Below are positions 9,240-18,495 of a stretch of DNA of 64,000 nt, in pieces. The position numbers were made by a program, and so were the translations under genes. The notes under the pieces were generated by a model that had not been told where the DNA came from, made no database searches, and saw only the letters and a list, made by a program, of their open reading frames with translations. The first letter of the stretch is position 1. The number at the start of each line of letters is the position of its first letter. Origin of the DNA: Gautieria morchelliformis (Eukaryota > Basidiomycota > Agaricomycetes > Gomphales > Gomphaceae); the NCBI GenBank assembly GCA_015179125.1, contig WHVA01000049.1, positions 248,001-312,000 of the forward strand. The letters run 5' to 3'.

Positions 9240-9540
9240 TAAAATAGTCAAGAAAACCATATTTAAGCAGCTGTCATTAATTTTTAGCAAAGTCAGGATT
9301 ATCTATTTTTTGAAAAAATGTCAAGAAAATGTCCGGTACATGTAAGCTGAAGCTGTTATTAATTTTAGCAAAGTTAGGGTTATCTATTTTTTGAAAATGT
9401 CAAAAAAATGCACTGTACATTTAACCTGGAGCTGTTGTCAATTTTCACAAAGTCAGGATAATCTATTGATATCTATTTGCGAAAAAATGTCAAAAAAGTA
9501 CAGTACATTGAAGCAGAAGCTGTTATTAATGCCCAGTCAA
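9240..9540 (-). repeat. Leader repeats of H4
   Basis: Three to four units of about 90 bp with the CCTGACTTTGCTAAAATTAA core on the minus strand, colinear with H2 3790-4090. The stretch 9541-10125 that follows is AT-rich and has no supported gene. Confidence 0.6.
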
Positions 9541-10125
9541 AGCCAGAGAAGCCCAGGGACTGACAGAGAAACCCAGAGCCATAGTAAGCCAGCCACCAGT
9601 ATAGGTAAGCAGCTTTACAGTCAATAAAACAATAAAACAAACCACATTTAAAAGCAGAACCTATTGTCATTAATTTTAGAGGAAACTTATTGATGTCTAT
9701 TTTCAAAAAAAACCTGAAAAATATAGATATTACACTACAATTTTTTCACCACAGTCTGGGGATGTTATTTAAATCTATTTACGAAAAAATTCAGAAAAAT
9801 ATAAAGCACATGTGACAATACAATATAATGAAAAAAAAGAAAGGAACCAATGAAATTACAAACACAAATAAAATAAAATACATGGCAATGCATTAAAAAA
9901 GAGATATTACCTACCAATAGAAATCCAGCCAAGCCAATAGATAGCCAGCCAAGCCAAGCAAAAGATAGCTAGCCTGCCAAAGCAATAGACAGCCAGCCAG
10001 CTAAAGGAGGAGACACCATAGAGAGCAGACAGCAGACAGAGCAGAGCAGACAGGGAACAGAGCAGACAGCAGCAAGAGGAATTGCCGGTGGGCAGATTCC
10101 TGCCATTCCATCCTTACCGTTCTGC

Positions 10126-10181
10126 CTTTATACCGTGTGCGCGCATCGTGCACGGACCACGCGCGAACGGGTCACGTGACC
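10126..10181 (-). promoter_or_regulatory. Promoter-like block of H4
   Basis: TATAAAG on the minus strand at 10132-10126 and palindrome GGTCACGTGACC at 10170-10181, followed on the plus strand by GCTGCGCAGC. Confidence 0.55.
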
Positions 10182-10215
10182 GCTGCGCAGCGTTGGTGCT
10201 CGCGGCTGCGCCGCT

Positions 10216-10258
10216 CGCCGCTGACCTAAGTTTTACGTAATATTATTTATAAGCGGCG
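10216..10258 (-). promoter_or_regulatory. 5' subterminal stem-loop of H4
   Basis: Arms CGCCGCT (10216-10222) and AGCGGCG (10252-10258) pair perfectly although their sequence differs from H2, so pairing is kept by compensating changes. The loop has TAATATTAC on the minus strand (10245-10237), 53 nt from the 5' end. Confidence 0.6.
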
Positions 10259-10309
10259 CCCACAACCTCCCACCGTGCTGCTTTCACCTATAGGAATACT
10301 AGGTGGGTA

Positions 10310-10326
10310 CCCGCGCTTCGCGCGGG
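10310..10326 (-). terminator. Helitron 3' hairpin of H5
   Basis: Perfect 7-bp stem CCCGCGC/GCGCGGG with a TTC loop, separated from CTAG by 7 nt. The adjacent 10328-10400 carries four iteron-like units of about 18 bp (GTAAGTCTAACAYATCA). Confidence 0.85.
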
Positions 10327-10481
10327 GGTGTAGGTCAAACGCCTCAGTAAGTCTAACACATCAGTAAGTCTAACATATCAGTAAGGTCAAGTACATTGGG
10401 GAAAATCAAAGTAATCAATTTCCATCAAGTAAAATGAAGTAAAACACATAAACCATATCAAGAGAAGTGGATATAACAAAA

Positions 10482-13400
10482 TCAAGGAGCTCTAAGTAAT
10501 ACATCTTTATATACAATGCTGGTTGTGTCCAAACCCTCCTCAAGCAAGACCTTGACTCTGTTCCAATTGGTCCCTCTTGATACACCAACATACAACTGAC
10601 CATGTCCAAACACTGGATATCTCAGGTCCAGCCCAACCGTACCCAAAGACTGTCCCTGAGACTTGTTGATGGTCATTGCAAATGCCACACGCACTGGAAA
10701 CTGTCTCCTCTGCAGCACAAATGGTAATTCTCCCTCTGATGGTGAAATGGTGATCCTGGGAATGAAAGCAGTATTTCCTGCATGTGGACCTGAGATGATC
10801 CTGACCTCCAACACTCTATTCCTCATCCTCACCAACCGCAACCTTGTCCCATTGCATAGTCCTTGCTTCTTATCCAAATTGCGCAACATCATCAGAGGCA
10901 CTCCAGGCTTGACTTCCAAGTGAGCAGGAGGAAGACTGCCCATCTCTATGGAATTCAGATACTCCACAGGATACTGCTCTGCAAAGTCGGTTTCCTTGAC
11001 AGAATCTGCACAGTGGAAGACCTGAGCATCACCTGGAAACTGCCTCAACACCATGGAATTGATCTCATTGACCTCAATATTTCTGGGACAGAGGATGGCC
11101 CGCTCTAAAAAATAATTGTCCTGGGCAGGGATTGCATTGCCAATGCCAGGGTATATTTCCTGGATCAGCTCTGCAATTCCAGGGCCACAAACCATGTGAG
11201 GAGGGAGTGAGAGCGTATGATCTAGTGGGAGATCCTTTCCCTGACCCACATTCTGCAGCCATTCTGCAAACCTGGCTCTGTCAGGGTCATTTCTCACCCG
11301 CATGTTCTCTGTCAGATGGAGGAGCTTGATCTTTGGCCACAGATATGACTTCTGAAGGGTAGCTCCCACGATATCCTCCTTGGAGCCTTTAGGGACAATT
11401 GGGAGAGTCTGCTGAAAGTCACCTCCAAAGGCGACTGTGATGCCACCAAAGGGTCTGTCAGGCTGGTCAAGGAAATCCCTCAGTGTCCTGTCAATGGCCT
11501 CTATGGCATGGCGATGCTGCATTGCAGCCTCATCCCAAATGATGAGCCTGGCCAGTCTCAGCATATCAGCCTGGTCAGAGTTCTTTTTGATGGAGGAGAG
11601 AGAGCCCTCATGGACAGGAATTGGAATTCCAAGCATGCTGTGAGAGGTTGTCCCATTAGTGAGGATAAGTGCAGCCATTGCAGATGAGGCTACAGCAAGC
11701 ACAATGAGACTCTCTGCTCTAGAGGAGTGGATTAGGGTGTTCCATGTGAATGATTTCCCAGCGCCCCCTGAGCCAGTGACGAAAAACATTTGTCCGTTAG
11801 GTTTCCCCTGAGCATCTATGTCCAGTGCCGACCGTAATATCTGATCATGTGCAGACCTTTGCCCCTCATTCAGCTTGGGAACCTCCTCCTCAGCCATCTG
11901 CCTCTCTTGAACAGGGTCATAGTCCCTCTGCTCAGCTATGAACCTGTTTCCAATCAGGACCTCCCACTCGCCTACCACCCGAGGCATATCTTTAAAGCTG
12001 CTCAAGGACATTCCATTACGCTGAAGGAGTTTATCCAAGAGAAAGAGGCCAAAATCATAGACCTGATCATCCTGTGGCTCTTGGATATTGTGTCTGGTTT
12101 GGAGCCGATGTCTGAGATCATCACATATGTGCTCCTTGAAGCCGTCCCATAGTCTGTCAGGTTGTGAGGGAATGCAATGGCCAAGGATGGTGGCAAAGAG
12201 ATGTCTGAGATGAGCGCCTGTTTTCATGCCACTGGCTTCCTGGAGACACAACCTCCACTCCTGATCATCCTCCAGAAGTCCCCTGGCAAGACAGGCCTCC
12301 TTGTAAGTAGCACATTGTATGCCATCCACTGTCCTAAGCTCCTCAAAGGATCTGGCCCCCTTGACCACCGTGAGGAGAGTGCGCAAATAAAATCTCTCTC
12401 CTGATTTTGGGCTTGCAAAGTGAAGGCGTCCAATGCTATATCCCCTTTGACGTGGTGTCCATACCCTTTCCTCTTTTTTCCAGGTAAAATGCTCAGGAAA
12501 ATCCACATAGAGCACATCGCGTGCATGAGGATAGGCAGCATTGGCCTCAAAGTAAGCCATGAGCGCTGTCTTTGACCCCTCCACCCTGTTCATGATGGTG
12601 AGTGGATCAGCATCAGGATTGAAAATGACTGATTGCTGGTCTTTTTCATGGACTGGCAGTGCCATGACTGCAGGCACCTGGGTGTGGATTTCCCGCTCCA
12701 GCAACCTCCAACAGGCCTCATGAGCACTGACATAGCGAGCGTCCAGGTACTTCTTTATCTCATCGTGGTCGACACCAAACTCCATCGTGGTCCGATCGTG
12801 GCCCTTGTATAGATACTTGTGGATATACTTGACGCACCTCACACTGAAGGTGAATTCAAGGTTGATGTGACACCGGAGTTTGAGTAAGAGCAGAGGAGAG
12901 TATGGCACAACCCATCTGTTGTCCAGCATGTCACCTCTGACATTGTGCAGCCTTCCATCATTGCGACGACGATATTTTGGATATCCATCTACATTCACAA
13001 CGGTCTCCTCACAGAATGGCTTTGGGAAGCCTTTCTTGCACTTGCCATTTTCCATGCAGGGTGCATTTGGATTCATTTGTCCACAGGGACCATGTGTCAT
13101 CAGCTCACAGACCAACTGGTAGAGGACAGGATGTGTCTCTGGATCAGGGAACTCAGCTGAAATCATAGAATCCACCTCATGTGGATGTTTGACCTTGGAC
13201 TCCCTATCGAACCAGGTAAGCAGGTGCATGTGTGGGAGCCCCCTCTTCTGGAATTCAATAGTGTGAACGCGAGCGACGGTTTCTCCAAAGATCTTGTCCT
13301 TGATGATCAAGTCAATGAGGTATTTCTTTTTGAGGTGAAACACCCGCGACACCAGGCCAGGTCTGTCCTGAGCAGTTTGTCCAGGGAGCAACTCGGCCAC

Positions 13401-15503
13401 TATCTCATCCCACTTTGGATTGGCAGTCATGGTAATAAATAAATCAGGGGGACCCTTCTTTGTTGCAATGGCCAGGGAGTTCTGGCAGTTTTGATTCATG
13501 TCCCGTGTACTTCCTTGAAATGTCGCAGGCAGAATGACTTTTATGCCCAAGCTGTTTGCATCTCCAATGTCATTGTCCAAGCCTCCATATGAATCTACCA
13601 TCTGGTTATACTGCTCAGCACGCAGAGTGTGTTGATTGGCCCTGATCCACCTCAGTCTGCTTTGCTCTGCAGCAGCCCAGGAGTCTACAATGTACTGCTG
13701 GAACAATTTACCACCACGCAGGAGTGTTGTAGGTTCTCTCGCTCTCTGGAACAGACGATACGCATGGTACTGTATTTGGGTGACCTGTGTCCGTCTGTTT
13801 GGATTGGGATTGGCCTGCCGAGCACGCTCTGGCTCATGATAAGGAATACCTGGTTCCCATCCCAACTCTCCCTTGGGAAAGAGCAAGACATAGTGCAGCG
13901 AGGCATAGTTTGCATTGGTATCCAATACCCTTCTGAAAGGTCCACCTCTGAGCTGGACAATAATATCCCTAGGTCCAGGGTCGATGCCATCTCCAGGAAG
14001 AACGACTGCAATCTCATCTGCAGTTGGGACATTATATCTCCTAGGATCCCTGTGTGCCCTGTACGTGAGCCTTGCCTGGATGTCACCATTCTGTTCTTGA
14101 GCTCTGAGCCTCTCAGCTGCTTGTTTATATGTGCGCACATGAGGATTGCATAGCAGGAGCATTTCCTGCAAGTCTCCCATGATAGTTGGAGACAGACACT
14201 CATTACGATTTTTTCTCTTTGCCAAAGCCAGTGCAGGATCATATATGTAAAGCTGGGCATACTTTGGATCGTCTTCATTGTCAGGGAGGAGAGAGCCATG
14301 GAGATGATACAGTTCACCCTGTAGCTTGAGCACATATGGACCACGACCCTCCCGAAGCAAATCTTGGTCAAAGTCGGCCCCCACAGAAGTGAATGCAAAG
14401 GCAGCATTATACTGCCTGATATTCTGGCGAAATCCTTTTGCCTCAGGGTCCTGGCCCTCTAAGAGCTGTTTCAATGGCTGAGGGGGCTCTGGCAGGTCTT
14501 CCAGCTGCACCTTTCCTTCCATACAGCAATCACCAAACCTGGGCCGCACATTTGAGGATTTCTGCAGACGTTCTGCCCTCCAGTGTAATGCTCCACAGTC
14601 AGGGCAGGGAATAACCATGGGACCCAAATCATGACGCTGCACATCTGCCTCAATTATTCTAGAGCGACCAAGTGGAAGAGGAGGAGGAGGTCGCTGAGGA
14701 CGCTGCCAAGGTACAGGGAGCGGCTGAGGAGGTGCAGGGAGCAGCTGAGGAGGTGCAGGGAGCGGCTGAGGAGGTTCAGGGAGTGGCTGGGGAGGCTGAG
14801 GAGGTGCAGGGAGCGGCTGAGGAGGTGCAGGGAGTCGCTGAAGAGGCCGCAAAAGTGCAGGGAGTAGCGGCGGCATTGGTCTTATTGCATTGGCCTGAGC
14901 ATGCAATGCTGCCACTCCTGCAGAACCTACTACAGGAGGTCTAGGAGCTGGTTGTACAGGTGCTTGCCTGTGTCTTCCCAAGGGCTGTGCTGGGATAGGC
15001 TGTATCCCAGCAGCCTGAGCACGCAAATCTGCCACCGCTGTAGAGCCTACCACCGGATGTCCAATTCCAGCTGCCTGAGCACGCAACTGAGCAATAGCCG
15101 CTGAACCTACTATGGGAGCGGGCTGTACAGGGTCTGGCCTATTTCTTCTCAGGGGCTGTAATGGTGGGATAACTGCTAACTGTGCACGAAGGGCTGCCAC
15201 CTGCTCTCCAGGACTGAGATTAGGAGGACGCGATGGTCCTGCAAGCATAGGAGGACGTGATGGCCCGGCCACAGGTTGTTGAAAAGGATCAGCGACATTG
15301 CTTCTAGGAGGAGGGTGGGGGATGGCAAAAGGCTGTGGTGGAGGGGGTGGCTGGTCCTGAGCTCTGACAGCAGCAGCAGCAAGTGCACGCGCTCTCCGAT
15401 CAGTGGGCGACGTCATATGACCCTCCTGCACCTCCCTCGCCCTTTCACGCTCCTGCTGACGATTTCTCTCTGGAGTAGATGGATCCCTGAGAAATGCAGG
15501 CAT
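10482..15503 (-). CDS. Helitron Rep-helicase (RepHel), intact 1673 aa
   Basis: The rolling-circle transposase of H5. It nicks single-stranded DNA at the element ends and unwinds it, presumably in the nucleus. Order: proline/alanine-rich N-terminus with three VVGSAA..LRAQAAGI-type repeats and PPQPLPAPP runs (aa about 50-280), a Helitron_like_N region, the HUH nuclease motif FQKRGLPHMHLL (aa about 750), the two-tyrosine motif KYIHKYLYKG (about 890), then a PIF1-type helicase with Walker A GSGGAGKSF (about 1243), Walker B LIIWDEAA (about 1318), GGDFQQTLP and the C-terminal INKSQGQSLG..YVGVSRG motif (about 1612). All key residues are present and there is no internal stop, so activity is plausible. 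The start at 15503 is the same Met as in H1 and follows a canonical 37-nt intron in the leader. Codon use looks normal. Confidence 0.95.
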   Translation of the reverse strand: MPAFLRDPSTPERNRQQERERAREVQEGHMTSPTDRRARALAAAAVRAQDQPPPPPQPFAIPHPPPRSNVADPFQQPVAGPSRPPMLAGPSRPPNLSPGEQVAALRAQLAVIPPLQPLRRNRPDPVQPAPIVGSAAIAQLRAQAAGIGHPVVGSTAVADLRAQAAGIQPIPAQPLGRHRQAPVQPAPRPPVVGSAGVAALHAQANAIRPMPPLLPALLRPLQRLPAPPQPLPAPPQPPQPLPEPPQPLPAPPQLLPAPPQPLPVPWQRPQRPPPPLPLGRSRIIEADVQRHDLGPMVIPCPDCGALHWRAERLQKSSNVRPRFGDCCMEGKVQLEDLPEPPQPLKQLLEGQDPEAKGFRQNIRQYNAAFAFTSVGADFDQDLLREGRGPYVLKLQGELYHLHGSLLPDNEDDPKYAQLYIYDPALALAKRKNRNECLSPTIMGDLQEMLLLCNPHVRTYKQAAERLRAQEQNGDIQARLTYRAHRDPRRYNVPTADEIAVVLPGDGIDPGPRDIIVQLRGGPFRRVLDTNANYASLHYVLLFPKGELGWEPGIPYHEPERARQANPNPNRRTQVTQIQYHAYRLFQRAREPTTLLRGGKLFQQYIVDSWAAAEQSRLRWIRANQHTLRAEQYNQMVDSYGGLDNDIGDANSLGIKVILPATFQGSTRDMNQNCQNSLAIATKKGPPDLFITMTANPKWDEIVAELLPGQTAQDRPGLVSRVFHLKKKYLIDLIIKDKIFGETVARVHTIEFQKRGLPHMHLLTWFDRESKVKHPHEVDSMISAEFPDPETHPVLYQLVCELMTHGPCGQMNPNAPCMENGKCKKGFPKPFCEETVVNVDGYPKYRRRNDGRLHNVRGDMLDNRWVVPYSPLLLLKLRCHINLEFTFSVRCVKYIHKYLYKGHDRTTMEFGVDHDEIKKYLDARYVSAHEACWRLLEREIHTQVPAVMALPVHEKDQQSVIFNPDADPLTIMNRVEGSKTALMAYFEANAAYPHARDVLYVDFPEHFTWKKEERVWTPRQRGYSIGRLHFASPKSGERFYLRTLLTVVKGARSFEELRTVDGIQCATYKEACLARGLLEDDQEWRLCLQEASGMKTGAHLRHLFATILGHCIPSQPDRLWDGFKEHICDDLRHRLQTRHNIQEPQDDQVYDFGLFLLDKLLQRNGMSLSSFKDMPRVVGEWEVLIGNRFIAEQRDYDPVQERQMAEEEVPKLNEGQRSAHDQILRSALDIDAQGKPNGQMFFVTGSGGAGKSFTWNTLIHSSRAESLIVLAVASSAMAALILTNGTTSHSMLGIPIPVHEGSLSSIKKNSDQADMLRLARLIIWDEAAMQHRHAIEAIDRTLRDFLDQPDRPFGGITVAFGGDFQQTLPIVPKGSKEDIVGATLQKSYLWPKIKLLHLTENMRVRNDPDRARFAEWLQNVGQGKDLPLDHTLSLPPHMVCGPGIAELIQEIYPGIGNAIPAQDNYFLERAILCPRNIEVNEINSMVLRQFPGDAQVFHCADSVKETDFAEQYPVEYLNSIEMGSLPPAHLEVKPGVPLMMLRNLDKKQGLCNGTRLRLVRMRNRVLEVRIISGPHAGNTAFIPRITISPSEGELPFVLQRRQFPVRVAFAMTINKSQGQSLGTVGLDLRYPVFGHGQLYVGVSRGTNWNRVKVLLEEGLDTTSIVYKDVLLRAP

Positions 15504-15506
15504 AAG

Positions 15507-15543
15507 CTTAGGGGAACAATCAAGCTACCACAATTCAACTTAC
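15507..15543 (-). other. Predicted leader intron of the H5 Rep-helicase gene
   Basis: Minus strand GTAAGT at 15543-15538 and CTAAG ending at 15507, 37 nt, with GCTTGAT as a possible branch site. The acceptor lies 3 nt before the ATG. The donor is conserved at the same place in H1 (881-876). Confidence 0.55.
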
Positions 15544-15580
15544 ATTTGCAAGCAGATGCAGCTGTTGTTAATTTTTCTTG

Positions 15581-15820
15581 GGCAAAGTCAGGGGAATTTA
15601 TTAATTTCTAATTAAAATAAAATAAATAAATGTCAGATGGCTCACACCAGAGCACAGAGAAATATATATGTACCAAGGATGGGACTGAGAATTTGTTTGT
15701 TAGGCAAAGTCAAGGGAATTTATGATTTTCTATTTAAAATAAAATAAATGTCAGATGGCTCACAGCAGACCAAAGAGAAATATATACGTACCAAGGAAGG
15801 GACGGGGAAATTGTTTGATG
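15581..15820 (-). repeat. 122-bp tandem duplication with splice signals in the H5 leader
   Basis: Two copies begin GGCAAAGTCA at 15581 and 15703. On the minus strand each contains GTACGT or GTACAT after CCTTG, a CATCTGACATTTATT branch-like segment and an end CCTTGACTTTGCC...CAG, so a unit equals one intron plus a very short exon (TCCCATCCTTG). Confidence 0.6.
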
Positions 15821-16088
15821 AAAATATCCAAGTCTTCTTCGGCTATCCAACTGGAATAATTCCAGTAAAAGGTCTTGGTCCTGGTCCTGGTCCTGGGGAG
15901 ATGTCTTCTTCAGCCACCAGTAGTGCAAGTCAACACTAAGAGAACTGCAATGCAATTGTGGCTCCCTCTAAGGCAGCCTGGGATGACTACCTGGCTCCTT
16001 AGCAGAGAAAAAGCTGCCCCACTGAAGAGGTCAACCCCAATAGTTCACTGCAGAGATCTCCCTGGGAAGAGATCTTTTGTGTTCTACA

Positions 16089-16326
16089 CTATATAGGCTA
16101 TCTATTAATTCACTCTCACGCAATTTTATTCTATCTAGTGGGCAGAGAGGAGAGGAGGGTGGTGGTGGAGTGCGCAGACGCGGCTGCGCAGTGTTCTGCC
16201 AGCGCGTTCTGCCAGCTCAGCGCAGGGTTGAGCGCTGGAGCCGGAAGATCGGCGTGAACCGCCAGGAGCTCGCGGCTGCGCCGCTCGCACGCTCCAGGTT
16301 CACACCGGTCTGCCGGTCACGTGACC
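16089..16326 (-). promoter_or_regulatory. Promoter-like region of H5
   Basis: The palindrome GGTCACGTGACC (16315-16326) lies next to GCTGCGCAGC, and a TATATAG box lies at 16095-16089 on the minus strand, about 220 bp closer to the gene. The spacing differs from H2-H4, so the TATA call is weaker. Confidence 0.45.
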
Positions 16327-16364
16327 GCTGCGCAGCGTTGGTGCTCGCGGCTGCGCCGCTCGCC

Positions 16365-16399
16365 GCTGACATAAGTTTTACGTAATATTATTTGTAAGC
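16365..16399 (-). promoter_or_regulatory. 5' subterminal stem-loop of H5 (weak stem)
   Basis: GCTGAC (16365-16370) and GTAAGC (16394-16399) pair with one mismatch. The loop has TAATATTAC on the minus strand (16390-16382), 50 nt from the 5' end. Confidence 0.45.
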
Positions 16400-16440
16400 A
16401 CGCCCACAACCTCCCACCATGCTACTTTCACCTATAGGAA

Positions 16441-17534
16441 TGTTGTATCACATGATCTTTTTGACTAACTGCCTGTGTCAGTAAAATGAGCCATACCAGA
16501 AGATCATGGCTGATGGAAGGAGTGATGGTGAATGATGTGAAGAGAAAATGAGTTTGGTGAGAAGATCCAATCAGCAAATGAAGGGAATGGATATGTCCGA
16601 GGGTAAATGGATCAAATGGTGATGGGTCATGCCAAAATAAACAAGCCATGACAAATATTACTCTTCTATTAAGCATACGACATGTGAAAGTTTGTGCTCC
16701 TTTGCCCCTGTTTGTCTCGGCTTTCTCTGTTTTTTTTTTTGGGAGCATCGGCTCCATTTGTCTCACTCTTCGTTCTTCTTTTTTGTCATTAAACCTTTTT
16801 GAGCTACAGGTCCATTTGTCTCACTGTCACTTCATCATTTTTGCCGTGAAACCTTTCCGCGCATCGTCACCGTTTGTCTCACCGTAGCTTCTTCATTTTA
16901 TCCGAGCTCTTGGTTCATCGTTATTGCCGACGTTGACTCATGACCAGCCTTCACCGTTTGTCTCTCTCTCACGTGACCCAGGAAGAGGGAGGTAAGTGGT
17001 CGACTAACCATGTCAAGCTCTTTACATCACTCTATTTTCCAATATAGCAAGGATATTGACTGCTCTGAGTGGCTACTCATTGTGGTATCTTCTTTGTGTT
17101 TCTCCTTTCACCTCTCGCAGCTGTCACGTACAGATGACATCGCCAGTCAGTGTCTATGGTAAGGGGGCGGTTGCATTTGTGTGAGTGGGTTCATAACCAT
17201 TCCCCAGTTATCTCCCCCCGTTTAATGCACTCCCTTCTTTAGTACGGATTTATTCTCAGTCAGGGACTTTAATTGCGGTCAGTTTACAAGAGGGTCTCGT
17301 TCGCGTAGACCCAAATCCGTGCAGCGTGAGCAGGAAGAGGTAGCTAACTCTAAATTGTGTCGATTTATTTCAGGTCAGACGTAGTGAGTAGTGTTTATAT
17401 TTTTGCTTTCAGCGACCACTTAACGCTACTGCTAGCATGGTATACCTCGCCATAATTCATGCTACTCAATGCTCATTTACCCTTTCAGTCCAGGAAGTTA
17501 AAATGTTTGGTTCGTTTGTACAAATTTCAGCTCC
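16441..17534. other. No clear gene; possible small exons
   Basis: The sequence starting GTTGTATCACATGATC shares about 20 bp with the end of the AT-rich repeat at 25890. Isolated splice-like signals occur (GTAAGT at 16991, CTCGCAG at 17116, GTAAGG at 17160, TTTCAG at 17370), and a T10 run lies near 16730. I could not join these into a convincing reading frame. Confidence 0.3.
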
Positions 17535-17789
17535 AAGACACGCAAGCTGCATCGCTTGGGAGTGATCGATAAATCGGTTCACGTCGACCCCGTGATTCTG
17601 GATGTATCGTTGGAAGACTTTTGGATCGACAGCTTCAAACGTGAGCTTTGTGAGTGGAAGCCACCGAATAATACGACAGCGGAGATCTTTGAAGACCGAT
17701 GTCAGAATGTGCAGGGGTTGTCCTTACGAACCGGTGCACTGGATCTAGACATATGCGTCGCCCAGTATACGAAAAATAAGAGAGAATAA
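17535..17789 (+). CDS. Exon of an unrecognised spliced gene
   Basis: After an AATTTCAG acceptor near 17530 an open frame reads KTRKLHRLGVIDKSVHVDP and continues through WIDSFKRELCEWKPP to a TAA at 17787-17789. The composition is protein-like, with no low complexity. Upstream exons are not resolved; an in-frame Met lies at 17556. The family is not recognised. It may belong with the 18035 frame as one gene, but an in-frame link was not found. Confidence 0.4.
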   Translation, partial: KTRKLHRLGVIDKSVHVDPVILDVSLEDFWIDSFKRELCEWKPPNNTTAEIFEDRCQNVQGLSLRTGALDLDICVAQYTKNKRE

Positions 17790-18034
17790 ATAATCATTAG
17801 GAGAACGGTTTCTATGAGTCCTCGGTCCAGGTCAGACATAAAATCCACAAGACAAAAACAGAAAGCGAGGGCGGAGGGCAAGCATAGACATCTGCTGTCA
17901 TGATCAAGTTTATATTTTTTTTTCCAGCGCCACTATTGTATCGTCGTGTAATAACTACCTGCGAGTCGACCCATCAGAGTCAACATGGGTATCTTCTGTA
18001 CGAACATAACGGCTTCTCCCATTTTAGAGCCTCC

Positions 18035-18495
18035 ATGTCGGAACCGGCCCCACACAGCCAAGTCGAACAGACGCGGTGTGCTACAGAGAGGCTGCACATG
18101 ATACACAGCCGCCATGTAGCAGACCGCGACTATTTGACTTGGCTGCGTCGGGACGGTTCAGAGGTAGTGAAAAAGGCTTGGTGCAAATCGTGGGAGGACC
18201 GCGGGAGGTCGACCACCTTTTTCATCCTTCGGGATGACGTAATTTTTGCTTCCGGTGCCCTTCCCCTGTCTGCGCCTACCCACCCTCCTCTTTCATCAGC
18301 CTCCTGTGCCCCTCCTCTTTCCCAAGAGTACACTACTCAACGCTTGAATGATGCGCTCATTGGACTCGAGAAGAGTTCCAATAAGCTCTTCGTCTTCTAC
18401 AAGGTAAGGAATGCAATAAATCTCAGCACGACAATATGCTGGGGAAAACGCTCTCCTGAATATATCGAACAACCTGTTTTCTTACAGTTTTAGCT
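18035..18495 (+). CDS. Unrecognised small protein with one predicted intron
   Basis: From ATG 18035 (MSEPAPHSQVEQTRCATER) the frame runs through YLTWLRRDGSEVVKKAWCK to SSNKLFVFYK, where a canonical GTAAGG donor occurs. TTACAG follows about 85 nt later, and joining gives K-F-stop (TTTTAG). The product would be about 125 aa. The frame is also open upstream to a TTTCCAG acceptor near 17930, so a longer first exon is possible. No domain recognised, no signal peptide or membrane segment seen. Confidence 0.4.

Larger units (their letters stand above)
6436..10298 (-). mobile_element. Helitron H4, non-autonomous, colinear with H2
   Basis: 3' CTAG at 6436-6439 and hairpin at 6447-6463. The 5' end is near 10296-10298 (minus strand TATTCCTATAGG), next to the CTAG of H5. 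The internal order matches H2: 3' end, old LTR, second 3' end, minisatellite, leader repeats, promoter, stem-loop. It is longer because of a 740-bp solo LTR and an expanded minisatellite. Confidence 0.82.
10299..16440 (-). mobile_element. Helitron H5, putatively autonomous
   Basis: 3' CTAG at 10299-10302 followed on the minus strand by T, with hairpin at 10310-10326. The 5' end is at 16440 (minus strand TTCCTATAGG) and is preceded by A, so the element sits in the A|T target typical of Helitrons. The 6.1 kb hold one long Rep-helicase gene, a spliced-looking leader, promoter palindromes and a degenerate 5' stem-loop. It is the only element of the array with an intact gene. Confidence 0.9.
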
